Assembly: GCA_023055505.1 (NCBI GenBank)
Contig: JALIRH010000031.1
Location: 806,001-870,000 of the forward strand
Direction: 5' to 3'
DNA: 64,000 nt
Source: Callipepla californica brunnescens
Lineage: Eukaryota; Chordata; Aves; Galliformes; Odontophoridae
The position numbers were made by a program, and so were the translations under genes. This document shows, one piece after another, positions 37,321 to 47,640 of the stretch. Each line of letters opens with the position of its first letter. The first letter of the stretch is position 1. Under the pieces are notes generated by a model. The model was not told the origin of the DNA. It saw only the letters and a program-made list of their open reading frames with translations, and did not search any database.

Positions 37321-37915
37321 CTGTGAGGAAGGCACAGTGTACGTTCCTGTTGTACACCTCTGCTGACAGTCACAGTGCACTGCCCATTTTCACACAGCTC
37401 AGAGAGGAGCACCAGCCACAATTGTGCTCCGGCTCTGGCAAAGCAGATGCACCTGCAGAGCTACTGCTGCAGCACAAGATGCCTGAGAAAGATCCATTGC
37501 GTGACCTATGAATCTCTACTCAGCTATTTGCAGGTTTAATCAACAGTCAAACATGCAAGCCAGCAAGGAAATGAGGACAAGGGAAAAAAATGCCTTGCTG
37601 GCTCTCGAGGGAGGAAGGAACTGGCACAACCTCTCTCCCCACCCTCAGCACAGATGGGGTTTGCTTGCAAATGTGAAGGATGCCAACCATCCTTCAGTGC
37701 AGGTGACTCACATTTGGCACTGTGGGCACAAGCACCCACACACCCACCCAGAGGAGCCAAGTTGTCCCACTTACTGTTTGGGTGGGTGGTCTTGCTAGGC
37801 GGTCAGGGCTGTGGTAGGCAGGGAGGGCCATGGCAGGCAGGCTTTTCTGTCTCCCTTGGTTGGCTTGTAGGTGACAAGCCAAAGCTGAGCTCACAGGAGT
37901 TCAGAAAGTGAAAGA
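37321..37915. other. GC-richer block of unknown nature
   Basis: This ~600-bp block is clearly richer in G+C than its surroundings and has overlapping open frames on both strands (37323-37911 plus; 37536-37894 minus). It carries CACCCACACACCCACCC, GGCAGGGAGGGCCATGGCAG and other C- or G-rich words. It has few CpG dinucleotides, so it is not a CpG island. It could be an unrecognised old repeat, a regulatory block or a decayed exon. No motif decides among them. Confidence 0.35.
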
Positions 37916-39422
37916 AAAGTGAGGTGGGGAAAGGCCAGAAGATCAGCTGTGAAAACTAATGATCAACTCAAATTCTCAGTGCTTTATCAGACATTTGTGA
38001 TGTTGAAAGGTTATATCCATACAATAAACTTTATCTGTCAAAGTCATAAAAGAAGTGTTATGATAGCTAATGTGCTAGCTGAACACAAAATAAAAATAAA
38101 AACACAGTTATTTTTGCACTCCATATTAAGCACAATGCATTGTATGTTCTTGTCAGAAATCCTGAAGTTTCTCTGGTGTAATGCAAAAATTCTACATATT
38201 ACATCTCTAACCTGGATAGAAACTGAATCTCAAGAAACCTCACTTTAACCAAGACTATTATATAACTACTGAAATGTGTACCTTTCCTGTTATTTGAGTT
38301 TTGTCTTTCTCTACCAAAACAAAAATCTGAAATTCAGACACCCACATTACATTTTTTCCTGTGAACAAAAGATAGACTTTTACTTTTAGAGGCACTGTAG
38401 CCTTAAATAAAGCTTAAAAAAAATGTTTTGTGTAAGTCAGCTTATTAAAAAGCCCTGTAGTGGAAATAAAAAATGCCATCAAGTGGTTGAAGGCCGCAAA
38501 GTGCTAATATAAAACTGGAGGTAGCATTCAACTACACTGACATCTAGTGGTATCAACTATCAAACCCGCAGAATGTTTAAAAACTAATAGTGTTATTTTT
38601 AAATATAACCGAAATAAAAATTAATCCACACTATTATTGAAGACATATTTTAGTAGTTCTGTTTTATCCTGATTCTTTTACATTTTAAAGCAAGGCAGAG
38701 CACATAATCCTTTGTTATTAACAATTCTGTATTTATGTTGCTTACAAAAATATTTTAAAGCAAAAGTAATTTTAAATATAAGAATATGTTTCTATTTCTT
38801 CTATGGATTTTAAATTAATACTTCTTGTGAAACTGTCACGTTAGATTTTGAAAGGTAAATTAATGTGTATATGAGCTCTATATGTTTTAATTCTAAAACT
38901 GTTCTTTAAAATGCATTATAGAATGCTTCACAATAACTATTGGATGGGTATAATAGATAAACAATATTTCTGCAGGGACGTATTATTTTTTAATTCATTA
39001 CAATTGTGTTGTATTAATAACAACATGTTTGAAGCAGCCATTTTACAGCACTTGCAATCCACTGTACCAAAACACCACGTTCTCAGTAACTTGGCACTGC
39101 TTTTCCATAATATTTCTTGCAGTTTCATTGTATCTCTTTCGTAATATTTCCTGTCTTATGTATATTTCATTATGGTTTCCGGTAAAAACTTTAAAAGAAT
39201 AGAGAAGAATGAGTTACAGCAATGCTGGCAATGCAGACTCCAAGCATACCAGGCTTAGAGAAAGCATATGAGGTGCTGAAGAGGGAAAAGAGTAAAAGAA
39301 AATACTTCTTAAAAGTTCCATGAGACAGAAAACTGAGTCATGTAAATAAAATTTAAGCTAGATCATAGTGATTAGATAGTGACTAGATCTGAGAAACAAC
39401 AATATTAATAACACACTATGGC
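37916..39422. other. AT-rich unannotated sequence with two CTCF-like words
   Basis: Apart from the two motifs described at 38474-38551, nothing is recognised. A plus-strand frame at 37919-38248 (109 codons) has no motif and is not supported. Confidence 0.5.
38474..38551 (-). promoter_or_regulatory. Pair of CTCF-like motifs in the same orientation
   Basis: TGCCATCAAGTGGT (38474-38487) and TGACATCTAGTGGT (38538-38551) are related words 64 bp apart. Their reverse complements, ACCACTTGATGGCA and ACCACTAGATGTCA, each differ at about one position from the CTCF core CCASYAGRKGGCR. CTCF is the vertebrate insulator protein, and its site orientation guides chromatin loops. Binding is inference from a short motif. 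An old repeat carrying the same word is an alternative. Confidence 0.3.
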
Positions 39423-39479
39423 AAAAAAAAAAAAAAAAAAAAAAAAAAGAGAGAGAGAGAGAGAGAAGAAAGAAAGAAG
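39423..39479. repeat. A26 then (GA)n purine tract
   Basis: A homopolymer of 26 A continues into about nine GA units and then GAAA units, so the plus strand is purine-only over more than 55 bases. It lies just beyond the truncated 3' side of the minus-strand CR1 fragment at 39512. Confidence 0.95.
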
Positions 39480-39511
39480 ATGCTCATCCTAGAGAAAGAA
39501 AGAACAGCTTC

Positions 39512-39855
39512 CACACCTGGATGAGGTACTCCAGGTGAGGCCTCACGCCCACAGAGTTGTGGGCCAGGATCACCTCCCTTGACCTGCTGGTCCCGGCTCT
39601 TTTGATTCAGCCCAGAATATTGTTGGTATTTTGAGCTGCAAGGGAACACTGCTGACTCATGTTCAGCTTCTCATTCACCGGTACTACCGGATTTTTTTTG
39701 GTGGGACTGTGTTCAGTCATTTCATGCCCAGCTTGTACTGGTAGTGGATGTTGCCTCAACCCAGGAGCAAGATATTCCATTTGGATCTGTTGAACCTCAT
39801 GAGGTTCTTCTGCACCCACAGCTCAAGTCTGTCTAGATCCCTCTGGATGGCTATC
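39512..39855 (-). mobile_element. CR1 LINE internal fragment lacking its 3' end, minus strand
   Basis: Complementary blocks (ATGAGGTACTCCAGGTGAGG, TCATGTTCAGCTTCTCATTC, TCTGTCTAGATCCCTCTGGA) are from the C-terminal coding part of CR1 ORF2. The normal 3' UTR and octamers are absent. On that side homology ends near 39512, about 30 bases from the A/GA purine tract. Replacement or deletion of the 3' end after insertion is the likely cause. Confidence 0.85.
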
Positions 39856-41824
39856 ACTTCTGTAGTTGTGAATTTTGAAGTTGAAATAGCAAGAATATTG
39901 ATATGCTAAGAATCTTAGCTGTATTCTGCAAGAACAGATTGTAATACCTGTGCAATTTTCTCTAAATAAATATTAGGCACCATCTTAAAATCTTGAATGG
40001 CTTGGTTTTGTTATCCAGCTACCTACATTCATTATGAGGCAAAAACATTCTTGTCACAAAATGCAACACAGAGGAAATACAGTAGAAAGAGGGGAGTCTG
40101 TAAGGGAAGAAATATCACAGAAATCTTGGGAAAAATCTAGCAGAGAGTGGGTCTGAAACAGACAGACTAAATCTGGTTAAAGAAGGATTTTGACAAAAAG
40201 GAAAATTCAATTTGCATGATAATATGAGATGCTGTTCTTCCTGACTAAAATTGAACACCCACCTGAGTCTCTCAAATTCAGACTGAATGTGTGTATTTCT
40301 TTTTGTATGGATTAAGAGAAAGCTGACTTTCATTTTTCTGTTTATGCAGAAGCTGGAAGTGTTATACATAATTGCAGTGTTTTTCTCATTCTATATTACT
40401 GCTTTTTCTGCAAAATATTATTCATATCAATCAATCATTTTGTGACTTCTTTGGAAAAAATATCTTGAGTGTTGAAAGGAATTGGTAATTACGTTGCTGA
40501 AATATTGTTTTAAAAGTAACAACAGAAAAAAATACAACCTCAAAGACCAAAAACAAAAACAAAAAAAAATCTTCTGAGTGAGTAATCTAGGACAGTTTCC
40601 TAAGAGCTTTGTCTTCTAATTAGAAACTTACCTTTTTAAAATAACAGAACAACGTAGTGACATAGTGCCAGATGGTGTTATTACATGTGGACTAAAACCA
40701 AAAAGGAAATAATTCCTTTTACAAAGATTAAACAAAGGTATAAAATGATAGGTTTACAAAGATTAACATTATTTCACTAGGGCATTAGAAGCCAGTGTTG
40801 CTAAAGGTTAGTAACAGGAAAGCTTCTCCAGGGAAGGAAAGGACTAATGTATATATTTTTTCTGAATCCATTGAGTTGTTGCTTCTTATGGTATGCCACA
40901 TAAGATGTTGAGCACTGATATTCATTGAGTGAAGATATGAATTTTTTTATGACAAAATTTCTCTTAAGGGCTTGACAGTATTTTAGGGCTTTCCACGCAC
41001 AATGCTGATTTGTGTCCATACATCATACAACATAGTAACCCACCATGAATATATAGTAACATAGTAATCCACAGTGATGAATGAATTCCACATTTGGACC
41101 TGATATTTTGAATAGCCCTAATCAAATTTTCTCCTGCATTTCCTAAGATGATTTGCATTGTTGCTAAATGATACTTATACACTCTGCTTTACTGGAACTC
41201 CAATTGCTAGTGTCAGTATCCTGAAATATTCAAATAAAAGCTGATTCAGGAGGTAACAGAAGTTAACAGAAGTAACACTTACAAAAAGTTACAGTGAAAA
41301 AAAAGCAGAGCCTAAACCCCATAGCTTAGTGCTATACTGATTCATAACTGAATCAAGATCATGCTACATTGAGTGAACCAAAATTGCTTTCAAGATTAGT
41401 GGGTTTTTTTTGTTTGTTTCCTTTGTTGTTTGTTTGCTTTTTTTTTTCACACTTCAACTTCTCTACTCTCATGTTGATTCTCAGAAATTATTTATTCAGA
41501 AAAATGAAGAGTTACTCTCTTTTTTTTTTTTTTTTTTTTTCCTACAGTAGAGGAATGTCACTCTTCATAGTATTCTCACTGATTAAAATTTGAATAGCAA
41601 TTGAATGAGATCTGTGATACAGACATTCTGTAATACAGGGTTCAGGTCTCAAGCACTTGCTATTCATGGGTAAGAATTTTTAATACTGTTCAAAACAATT
41701 ATCAAATGCTGAGATCTCACCATGCTTATGTTTATTTTCTACCTTATAAAAGCCATTTCTTTTTCAGAAAAATGAAGAAAGTGTTTTCAAGCCTACACTT
41801 CACCATGCTGTATGTTACATTTGC
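39856..41824. other. AT-rich unannotated sequence
   Basis: No gene or transposon is recognised. An imperfect local duplication (CATAGTAACCCACCATGA against CATAGTAATCCACAGTGATG) lies near 41031-41080. A T21 run is at 41520-41540. Confidence 0.5.
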
Positions 41825-41910
41825 CTCATAGGGTTTGAGCTGCAGGCTGAACTAGAGGATTTCTTAGGTCACTGTCAATATTCATTTTTTCATTACCCTA
41901 TGATCCCATT
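41825..41910 (+). mobile_element. Possible degraded CR1 3' end, plus strand
   Basis: AGGCTGAACTAGAGGATTTC, then CTTAGGTCACTGTCAATATT and ACCCTATGATCCCATTCCAT, resemble the CR1 terminus (GGACTAGATGATCT...AGGTCCCTTCCAA...ATTCTATGAT). The match is interrupted and could be chance. Confidence 0.35.
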
Positions 41911-42831
41911 CCATAATCATATATATTGGTTGGATAACAACCAATAAAACCTCTGTGCTTTTCAGTTCATATTCACCCTAAATTAAGCACTTTTTAGAAA
42001 TAAGAAAATAAACATTTAAATAATGATTTTTGCATCTTAAAATTTCATAATAATTTTGTTGTTGTGCAACTCATTTTTAGCATTAGGCAAAATTATATTT
42101 TTCAGTTTTCCTTCTCTTAGTGAGAAGATTGTTTCCTTCTGCTACAAAATAAAATAAATACTACTGACAAGAAATACAGATTATTGTCTGTAGTCTTTTT
42201 TAGCTTTATGCATTCAGAACCAGTCAGATCTAGTCTAAGTAGTTTTCAAAGGAAAGAAGAAATTTCCATTTATGATTGAAATGTATTACATGTCAACACA
42301 AGCATTTATACACTGTCTCCGAGACCATCAGCAAAGCAAAGAAAAATCAATTTTGATTACTTCTGGCAATCACGCTTATTCTTAGTACCAAAAATAAACA
42401 CCATAGACATCTAATGTCTGGAAACAGGTGGCATGATGATACAAGAAACCTCAAGAAAAAAAATCTGCTATCAGATTTGATGAAGACAAAGTACTACACA
42501 TTCTTAAATTGCAATTTTTTTATGGAAAGGTAATAATGTTGTACTGTCATGTCAGAGAAATACTGAAGCAGTTTGCTAAATTAAATATTTCCTCTCAAAA
42601 TGCAGAAACATTTTGAGCCAAGAAGGGAGACGAATTTGCTTTCTGGATGAGCCCTTCTTGGAACTCTATCTTAAGTTTGTTGTCATCTTGGACCTGCAGA
42701 ATATGCAAGGGAAAATATTTGCATAGCTTAATTTGGGTGGTTTTCTATGCACCAAAATGTTGTCTCTCAGTATTGCTTCAGGTGACTTTGATCATAATAT
42801 TTGAGCAAAACTCTTGTAAATCTCCTCTACC

Positions 42832-42866
<35 letters not shown>

Positions 42867-44282
42867 TGACTAGAGGAAAGATTAATGTACATTTTATGAC
42901 TTAAAGGACAGTTTCTCGACTTCTTGAAAGCCCACTGAGGGAACTGTAAAAGAAGACTTGAAAAAGAACATCTCCTCCAGACAGTGCCCCTACTTCTGTT
43001 TCTTTCTTCATCTATTTCTTCTTCACAGTATTTTTCTGTAGTATCTTCAACATTTTTCTTGTTCATGGACCACATTTACCCAGGTTGTCAGCAAGACATG
43101 AAAATCCTGTTTCCCTCTGTCATGATGGCTATTACTCCCTTAGAAATAGCTTTCTTCCTGCTCAATGAGAAACCAAGGGTACAAAAGTGTAGCCGCATGT
43201 AAGGAACTGACAATATATAGAGAACAAGGTGCATGGCAGAAGATTGGTAAAAGAAAAAATTCACTATGTGTTTTTCTTCCCAAAGGTTAGTTTTAGGGAC
43301 AGTGAATGCACTCATGACCATGGCCTAACAAAAGGAATGCTTTTGTAGCATAGGAAGTTGTGCTCCTTCCCAATTTACTTAAATAATTTTTCATGGAGAA
43401 TTATGAAGGACATATTTTTCTTTCAGCACATAATTTTATGACAACACCGGGCAGCACTGTCTCTTTTTAGAAGTATATTCAAAGGAAGGAAAAGGTCTTT
43501 TCTGACAAGCTTACAAGCTTAAATTGGACTTGTGTTTTTTTGGTTTTTTTTCCCCTATTTTAATCTTTAGCATATCATCAAAACATTTGTTTGCATAACT
43601 CTTCAAATATCATCTGACAAAGAAAACTAGTTTCTCCAGTTTTAAAAGCACATTAGGTACATGAAGAGTTACTTAAATACCTTCCTAACACCATTAGATG
43701 TTGGATGCCCTTCATAGTCATTCTGGCCATATAATTTCATATACAAACTCATTAACCCTACGCATACCGTTTCATACACAAATTAGTGCCAGCTCTGAAA
43801 AGTATACCAGTTTGGTCTATCTGATATCCTTCATACAAGTTGTGACATTTCCAAGGTATGATTTTGGGAAATGAACAGATAACTTAAAATATATATGTAC
43901 ATATATACATAAATGAAAAGGGAAAAGATTCTAAAAATGAAAGGAGGACAAATAAGGGAAAGATTTAGATCTCAATTTGGAAAATATTTTTTCTTCTGTA
44001 CCTATATATTGACTATGAATGTTAAGATAAAGAAATTGAAATTAATGCTACAAACGTCGTCTGAGAAGAAAGGGAAAATTTCTTCTATAACAATAGCAAA
44101 CCCTGGAGTTTCTTACTGACAGACACATGATAATGTGTCACAAAATAAAATGGCTGTCCCCTGTACAGCTCTAGTTTACTGTCAGATGAGACCTATTTTA
44201 CTGACAACTTGCACAAGCCTCCAGTTTTTGTTTCAGAAGAGCTTTCAAGTAATAACAGTTAGTTTACAAAAATATACCAGAA
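41911..44282. other. AT-rich unannotated sequence
   Basis: There is no recognised gene. A29 lies at 42835-42863 and gives rise to a spurious poly-phenylalanine frame on the minus strand. A (TA)n patch lies near 43891-43910. Confidence 0.55.
42835..42863. repeat. A29 homopolymer
   Basis: Uninterrupted run of A. There is no adjacent SINE- or retrogene-like body on the left that would make it a poly-A tail. Confidence 0.95.
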
Positions 44283-44807
44283 GTGAGGCCTCATCTGGAG
44301 TACTGTGTCCAGTTATGGGCTCCCCAGTACAAAAAAGACAGGGATCTCATGGAAAGAGTCCAGGCCAGGGTCACAGAGATGGTGAAGAGCCTGGAGGATC
44401 TCCCCTATGAAGAAAGGCTAAGTGAACTGGGTCTTTTTAGCCTTGAGAAAAGAAGACTGAGAGGGGACCTGATCCAGGTTTATAAATATCTGAGGTGTGG
44501 GGGACAAAGTGGTGATGCCAGACTCTTTTCAAGCAGTGTGTGGAGACAGGACAAGGGGGAACGGACAGAAACTGCAGCACAGGAGGATCCACACGAATGT
44601 GTGCAAGAACTTCTTTACAGTGAGGGTGATGGAGCACTGGCACAGGTTGCACAGAGAGGTGGTAGAGTCTCCTTCTCGAGACATTCAAGACCTGCCTGGA
44701 TGCCTACCCTTGCAACCTGGTGTAGGGAACCTGCTTTGGCAAGGGGGTTGGATTCAGTGATCTCTTGAGGTCCCTTCCAACCCCTATGATTCTATGATTC
44801 TATGATT
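44283..44807 (+). mobile_element. CR1 LINE 3' fragment (about 525 bp), best-preserved 3' end, plus strand
   Basis: The fragment starts at the C-terminal coding region (translation [18 protein letters not shown], then [20 protein letters not shown]). This reads without a stop for the whole ORF2 end, a sign of a relatively young copy. It continues through the CR1 3' UTR and ends in three ATTCTATG-type units at 44787-44807. The 5' truncation point at 44283 is sharp against unrelated AT-rich DNA. The open frame extending to 44768 beyond the ORF2 match is UTR read-through, not gene sequence. Confidence 0.96.
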
Positions 44808-45976
44808 AACTAAGTGACTAGTTTGTTGGTTTGTTTATGTTTGAAATGTTGTATTTAAAGTTAGGATCATGCAGAACAACTTTTTAGAATCTAAGCCTAG
44901 AAAAAAAGCTGAACAACTGCAATTTTAATAGTGAAGTACTTTTAAAGTGAACGGACTTGTGTGTGTGGCCTGGGGGTGTTCTGCCACCTTGGCTGCAGGG
45001 CCAAGCATGGCTGGGATTCAGATGACAGGTGGATTTCCATTGGTGCCCAAAGGATAGATGTGGGAAGTCCCATCTGCCAGCAAAGGTGGTGTTATGCCTA
45101 CAGGGTACCATCCTGATCTACTAAATGAATTTTATCCAACCTACATGGTGTGTGAAACTGAACTATATTTATCAGAACTAGTCATTTATGAAAATTAACA
45201 AATTGAAACACATTTGGTATTTCCAGCTAGTCTAAACTGCACCATCACATCAGATGGCAAAAGTCACATCGTGGGTAACCTGTTCAACGAACAGAAAACA
45301 TTCTGTTTCCTCAGCCTCTTAAGAAAGCTTTGACAGACTGCTTTTAAAATGTTCCTGAAATATTCTGCCATGGCATTCAACCTTCCAATGATGTTTTATG
45401 TAAGCTGACTCTATTTTTGCAAAATTATTCAGTGAGATGTAAAGTAGCAGCAAACACAGTTTATAAACATTAAGCAGCTTTCACCTTTGCTATATAGATC
45501 AGTGTCTTTCCCTAATAGAAGTTGTGCCAAATAATTACAAAGCTGTTTGCATATTTATGTACTTATTTGGAAAACTTCAAAGCAGAATTACAAGTTTGTG
45601 AGTTATTGGCAGTAGACATATGTTGCACCATCTGTACAAAAGAAAAAAACAAAGAAACAAACCCACTCTTTGGGAGCATCTTTCCTTTGCCTTGCCTTTG
45701 CCTAGCTTCTGCCTTAAAGCCTTCTACATCACTGAAATCATAGTGCTCATTAAACCTCACCATAGAAGAACAGTGTAAACCCATTTGTTAAAATCCTATT
45801 TTAACGAAATGGTGAAAAGGCAGTTTGATCACCATGTAGTAATACCGATGGGAGAATATTTTCTGACAAAATACACTGCCAGAGATAAAACAAAATCTAA
45901 TGGCTAAAAGCAGAAATAAAATGCAAAATAAATGATTTGATTACAGTGGAGTTCCTGACATTTCTTTCTGAGCTTA

Positions 45977-46038
45977 ATTTTTGGAAACTTTTGGAAACTC
46001 TAGAACATTGCAACATTGCAACAACTGAGAAACAACTG
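45977..46038. repeat. Cluster of three adjacent micro-duplications
   Basis: TTTTGGAAAC occurs twice in tandem, then AACATTGC twice in tandem, then ACAACTGAGA is followed by ACAACTG. Three independent slippage-type duplications within 60 bp is locally unusual. Confidence 0.75.
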
Positions 46039-46440
46039 TTAATGAGGACTGAAACACAGAAGATACTGTACTGTTCTAGTCACAGGGAAGTTATCGAGGT
46101 AACAAATATATATATATATGCAGATTGAGTAAATTGTTCACTTTGTTAAACAGGCCAATAAAATCTAGCCGTTTCTAAGGCTGTTGTGGAGGAATAATGT
46201 GGCAGATATTCCTGCAACTAGTATTAGATTTTCAAGAAAAGAGATTCAGTTTTAGTTACCAAACAGCTTCACAAAAACTCCTGTGATTGCTTCCATGTCC
46301 AACCAACAATTAGTAATAAACTGTTCAACCAGAAAACACAACAGACATCAACTGATCATTCAAAATGACTCAAAATGTGTAGTCCACTGTGTTGCCATAG
46401 CTACCACCGAATTTCACACAGATCTGTAACTTTCTTTTCT

Positions 46441-46497
46441 TTCGTTTTTTTTTTTGTTTTTTTTTTGTTTTGTTTTCTTTTCTTTTTTTTTTTTTCC
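46441..46497. repeat. T-rich low-complexity tract
   Basis: T runs are broken by single G or C bases (TTTTGTTTT words). No further meaning is apparent. Confidence 0.9.
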
Positions 46498-47229
46498 ACA
46501 GAACATGTTTTATGCACTGCAGTGCATCTACTGAAAGACTCATACTAAATCACATAAGCAAACGTTCCTGATGAGGAAAAGAAACCAAGCACTATGTTTC
46601 ACTTTTAGGGGCTCAGAAGCAAATACGTTACTAGTACCGGCTTCAGCATCTGGTCTTGTCAGCTGCCTCTATATGAGACCAATTTTTGAGCCAGAAGGCT
46701 GTAAGTTACCAGATACTGATGCCTTAAAAATCGCAAAAAGCTGCTGATAATGATGAAGTCACAAGAATATTCTGTAATAGATTGCTGATGAATTACTGAT
46801 ACTGTTTAAGAATTAAACAATTAAGAAATTAATAGGAGCAACAGATAATTTTGCTATCTCTCTCACAGATGCTCCCTGCTAGTGGAAGGAAATGTCTCAG
46901 TTGGTACCTCTGAGGAAAAAGACTTCTGAACTGCAAAAGAGAAACTGTTTCTTTTGTGTATCTTTGAGCAGTTCTTGAGCGTATCCAAGAGGTTTATGTA
47001 AGAAAGTGAGCTGACAGTACTTCTAAATTCACAAAAGAACACGTAATTTTCATTTTTTCCCAAATAAGTAATGGCATGACAGGGAAGGTAACTATAGTGT
47101 TAGCAGTACTGTCTTTGAGTAAGAATACATGAAAAATAGTATAAGTAGAGCAGGATTTAATTGGTCAATTTTCATCAGTCAGAACAAAGAAAAACAATAC
47201 CCTTTCTGTCCCTCAGCTCCACCATCAAT

Positions 47230-47300
47230 AGGCAGAGTACCTCAGTGCTCCATATGAGGTCCAGTGCTAATTGATTTATTTTTTTAATAGCAATATAAAA
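47230..47300 (+). mobile_element. Possible CR1 reverse-transcriptase scrap, plus strand
   Basis: GAGTACCTCAGTGCTCCATA, then TGAGGTCCAGTGCTAATTGA, resembles the CR1 coding segment for GVPQGSILGPVLF. Similarity ends after about 50 bases. It is weak, but supported by another CR1 piece 250 bp away. Confidence 0.4.
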
Positions 47301-47514
47301 CAAGATAATTTTTGGATGATGGTTAACGTTAACCAGAATTACAAGGCAGCACTAGGAGGCTGTGGTAGAAATTTTGACTACAGAAAGAAGGCTTTTATGT
47401 GGCTAGATGCAGCAGAAATTAAGCAGAATTGCTAGCAGTTCTAAAAAAAGGAATATCTTATCTGAACCTTTTAAAATATTTGAAACTGCCCTATAAATAA
47501 AAATAGCTTTCATT

Positions 47515-47640
47515 TTCTGCCCACCATAGGGGAAGCTGTCTGAGGCGACAGCAGCCTATTCCAGTGTGTAATTGTTTCCATGGCAAAGATCTTTTACTAA
47601 TAACCAGAGAGCTTCTCTTGAAGCAGCTTTTACTTTCTCT
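47515..47640 (-). mobile_element. Degraded CR1 internal fragment, minus strand
   Basis: GCAGCCTATTCCAGTGTGTA, then CATGGCAAAGATCTTTTACT and AGCTTCTCTTGAAGCAGCTT, matches the reverse complement of CR1 3' UTR/ORF2-end sequence at moderate divergence. It lacks the terminal octamers. Its orientation is opposite to the scrap at 47230-47300, so the two are not simply one copy. Confidence 0.55.

Larger units (their letters stand above)
44808..47229. other. Unannotated sequence
   Basis: No gene is supported. A less AT-rich patch at 44950-45115 is of unknown origin. Adjacent micro-duplications lie at 45977-46038 and a T-rich tract at 46441-46497. Confidence 0.5.

Noticed and set aside
37321..37915. 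CpG island or promoter
   Set aside because: G+C is raised but CpG dinucleotides are few, and no TATA or initiator arrangement is convincing.
42833..43075. 80-codon minus-strand frame ending in poly-phenylalanine
   Set aside because: It is produced by reading through the A29 homopolymer.
44283..44768. 161-codon plus-strand frame, the longest in the window, as a host gene
   Set aside because: The first part is the end of CR1 ORF2 and the rest is CR1 3' UTR read through.
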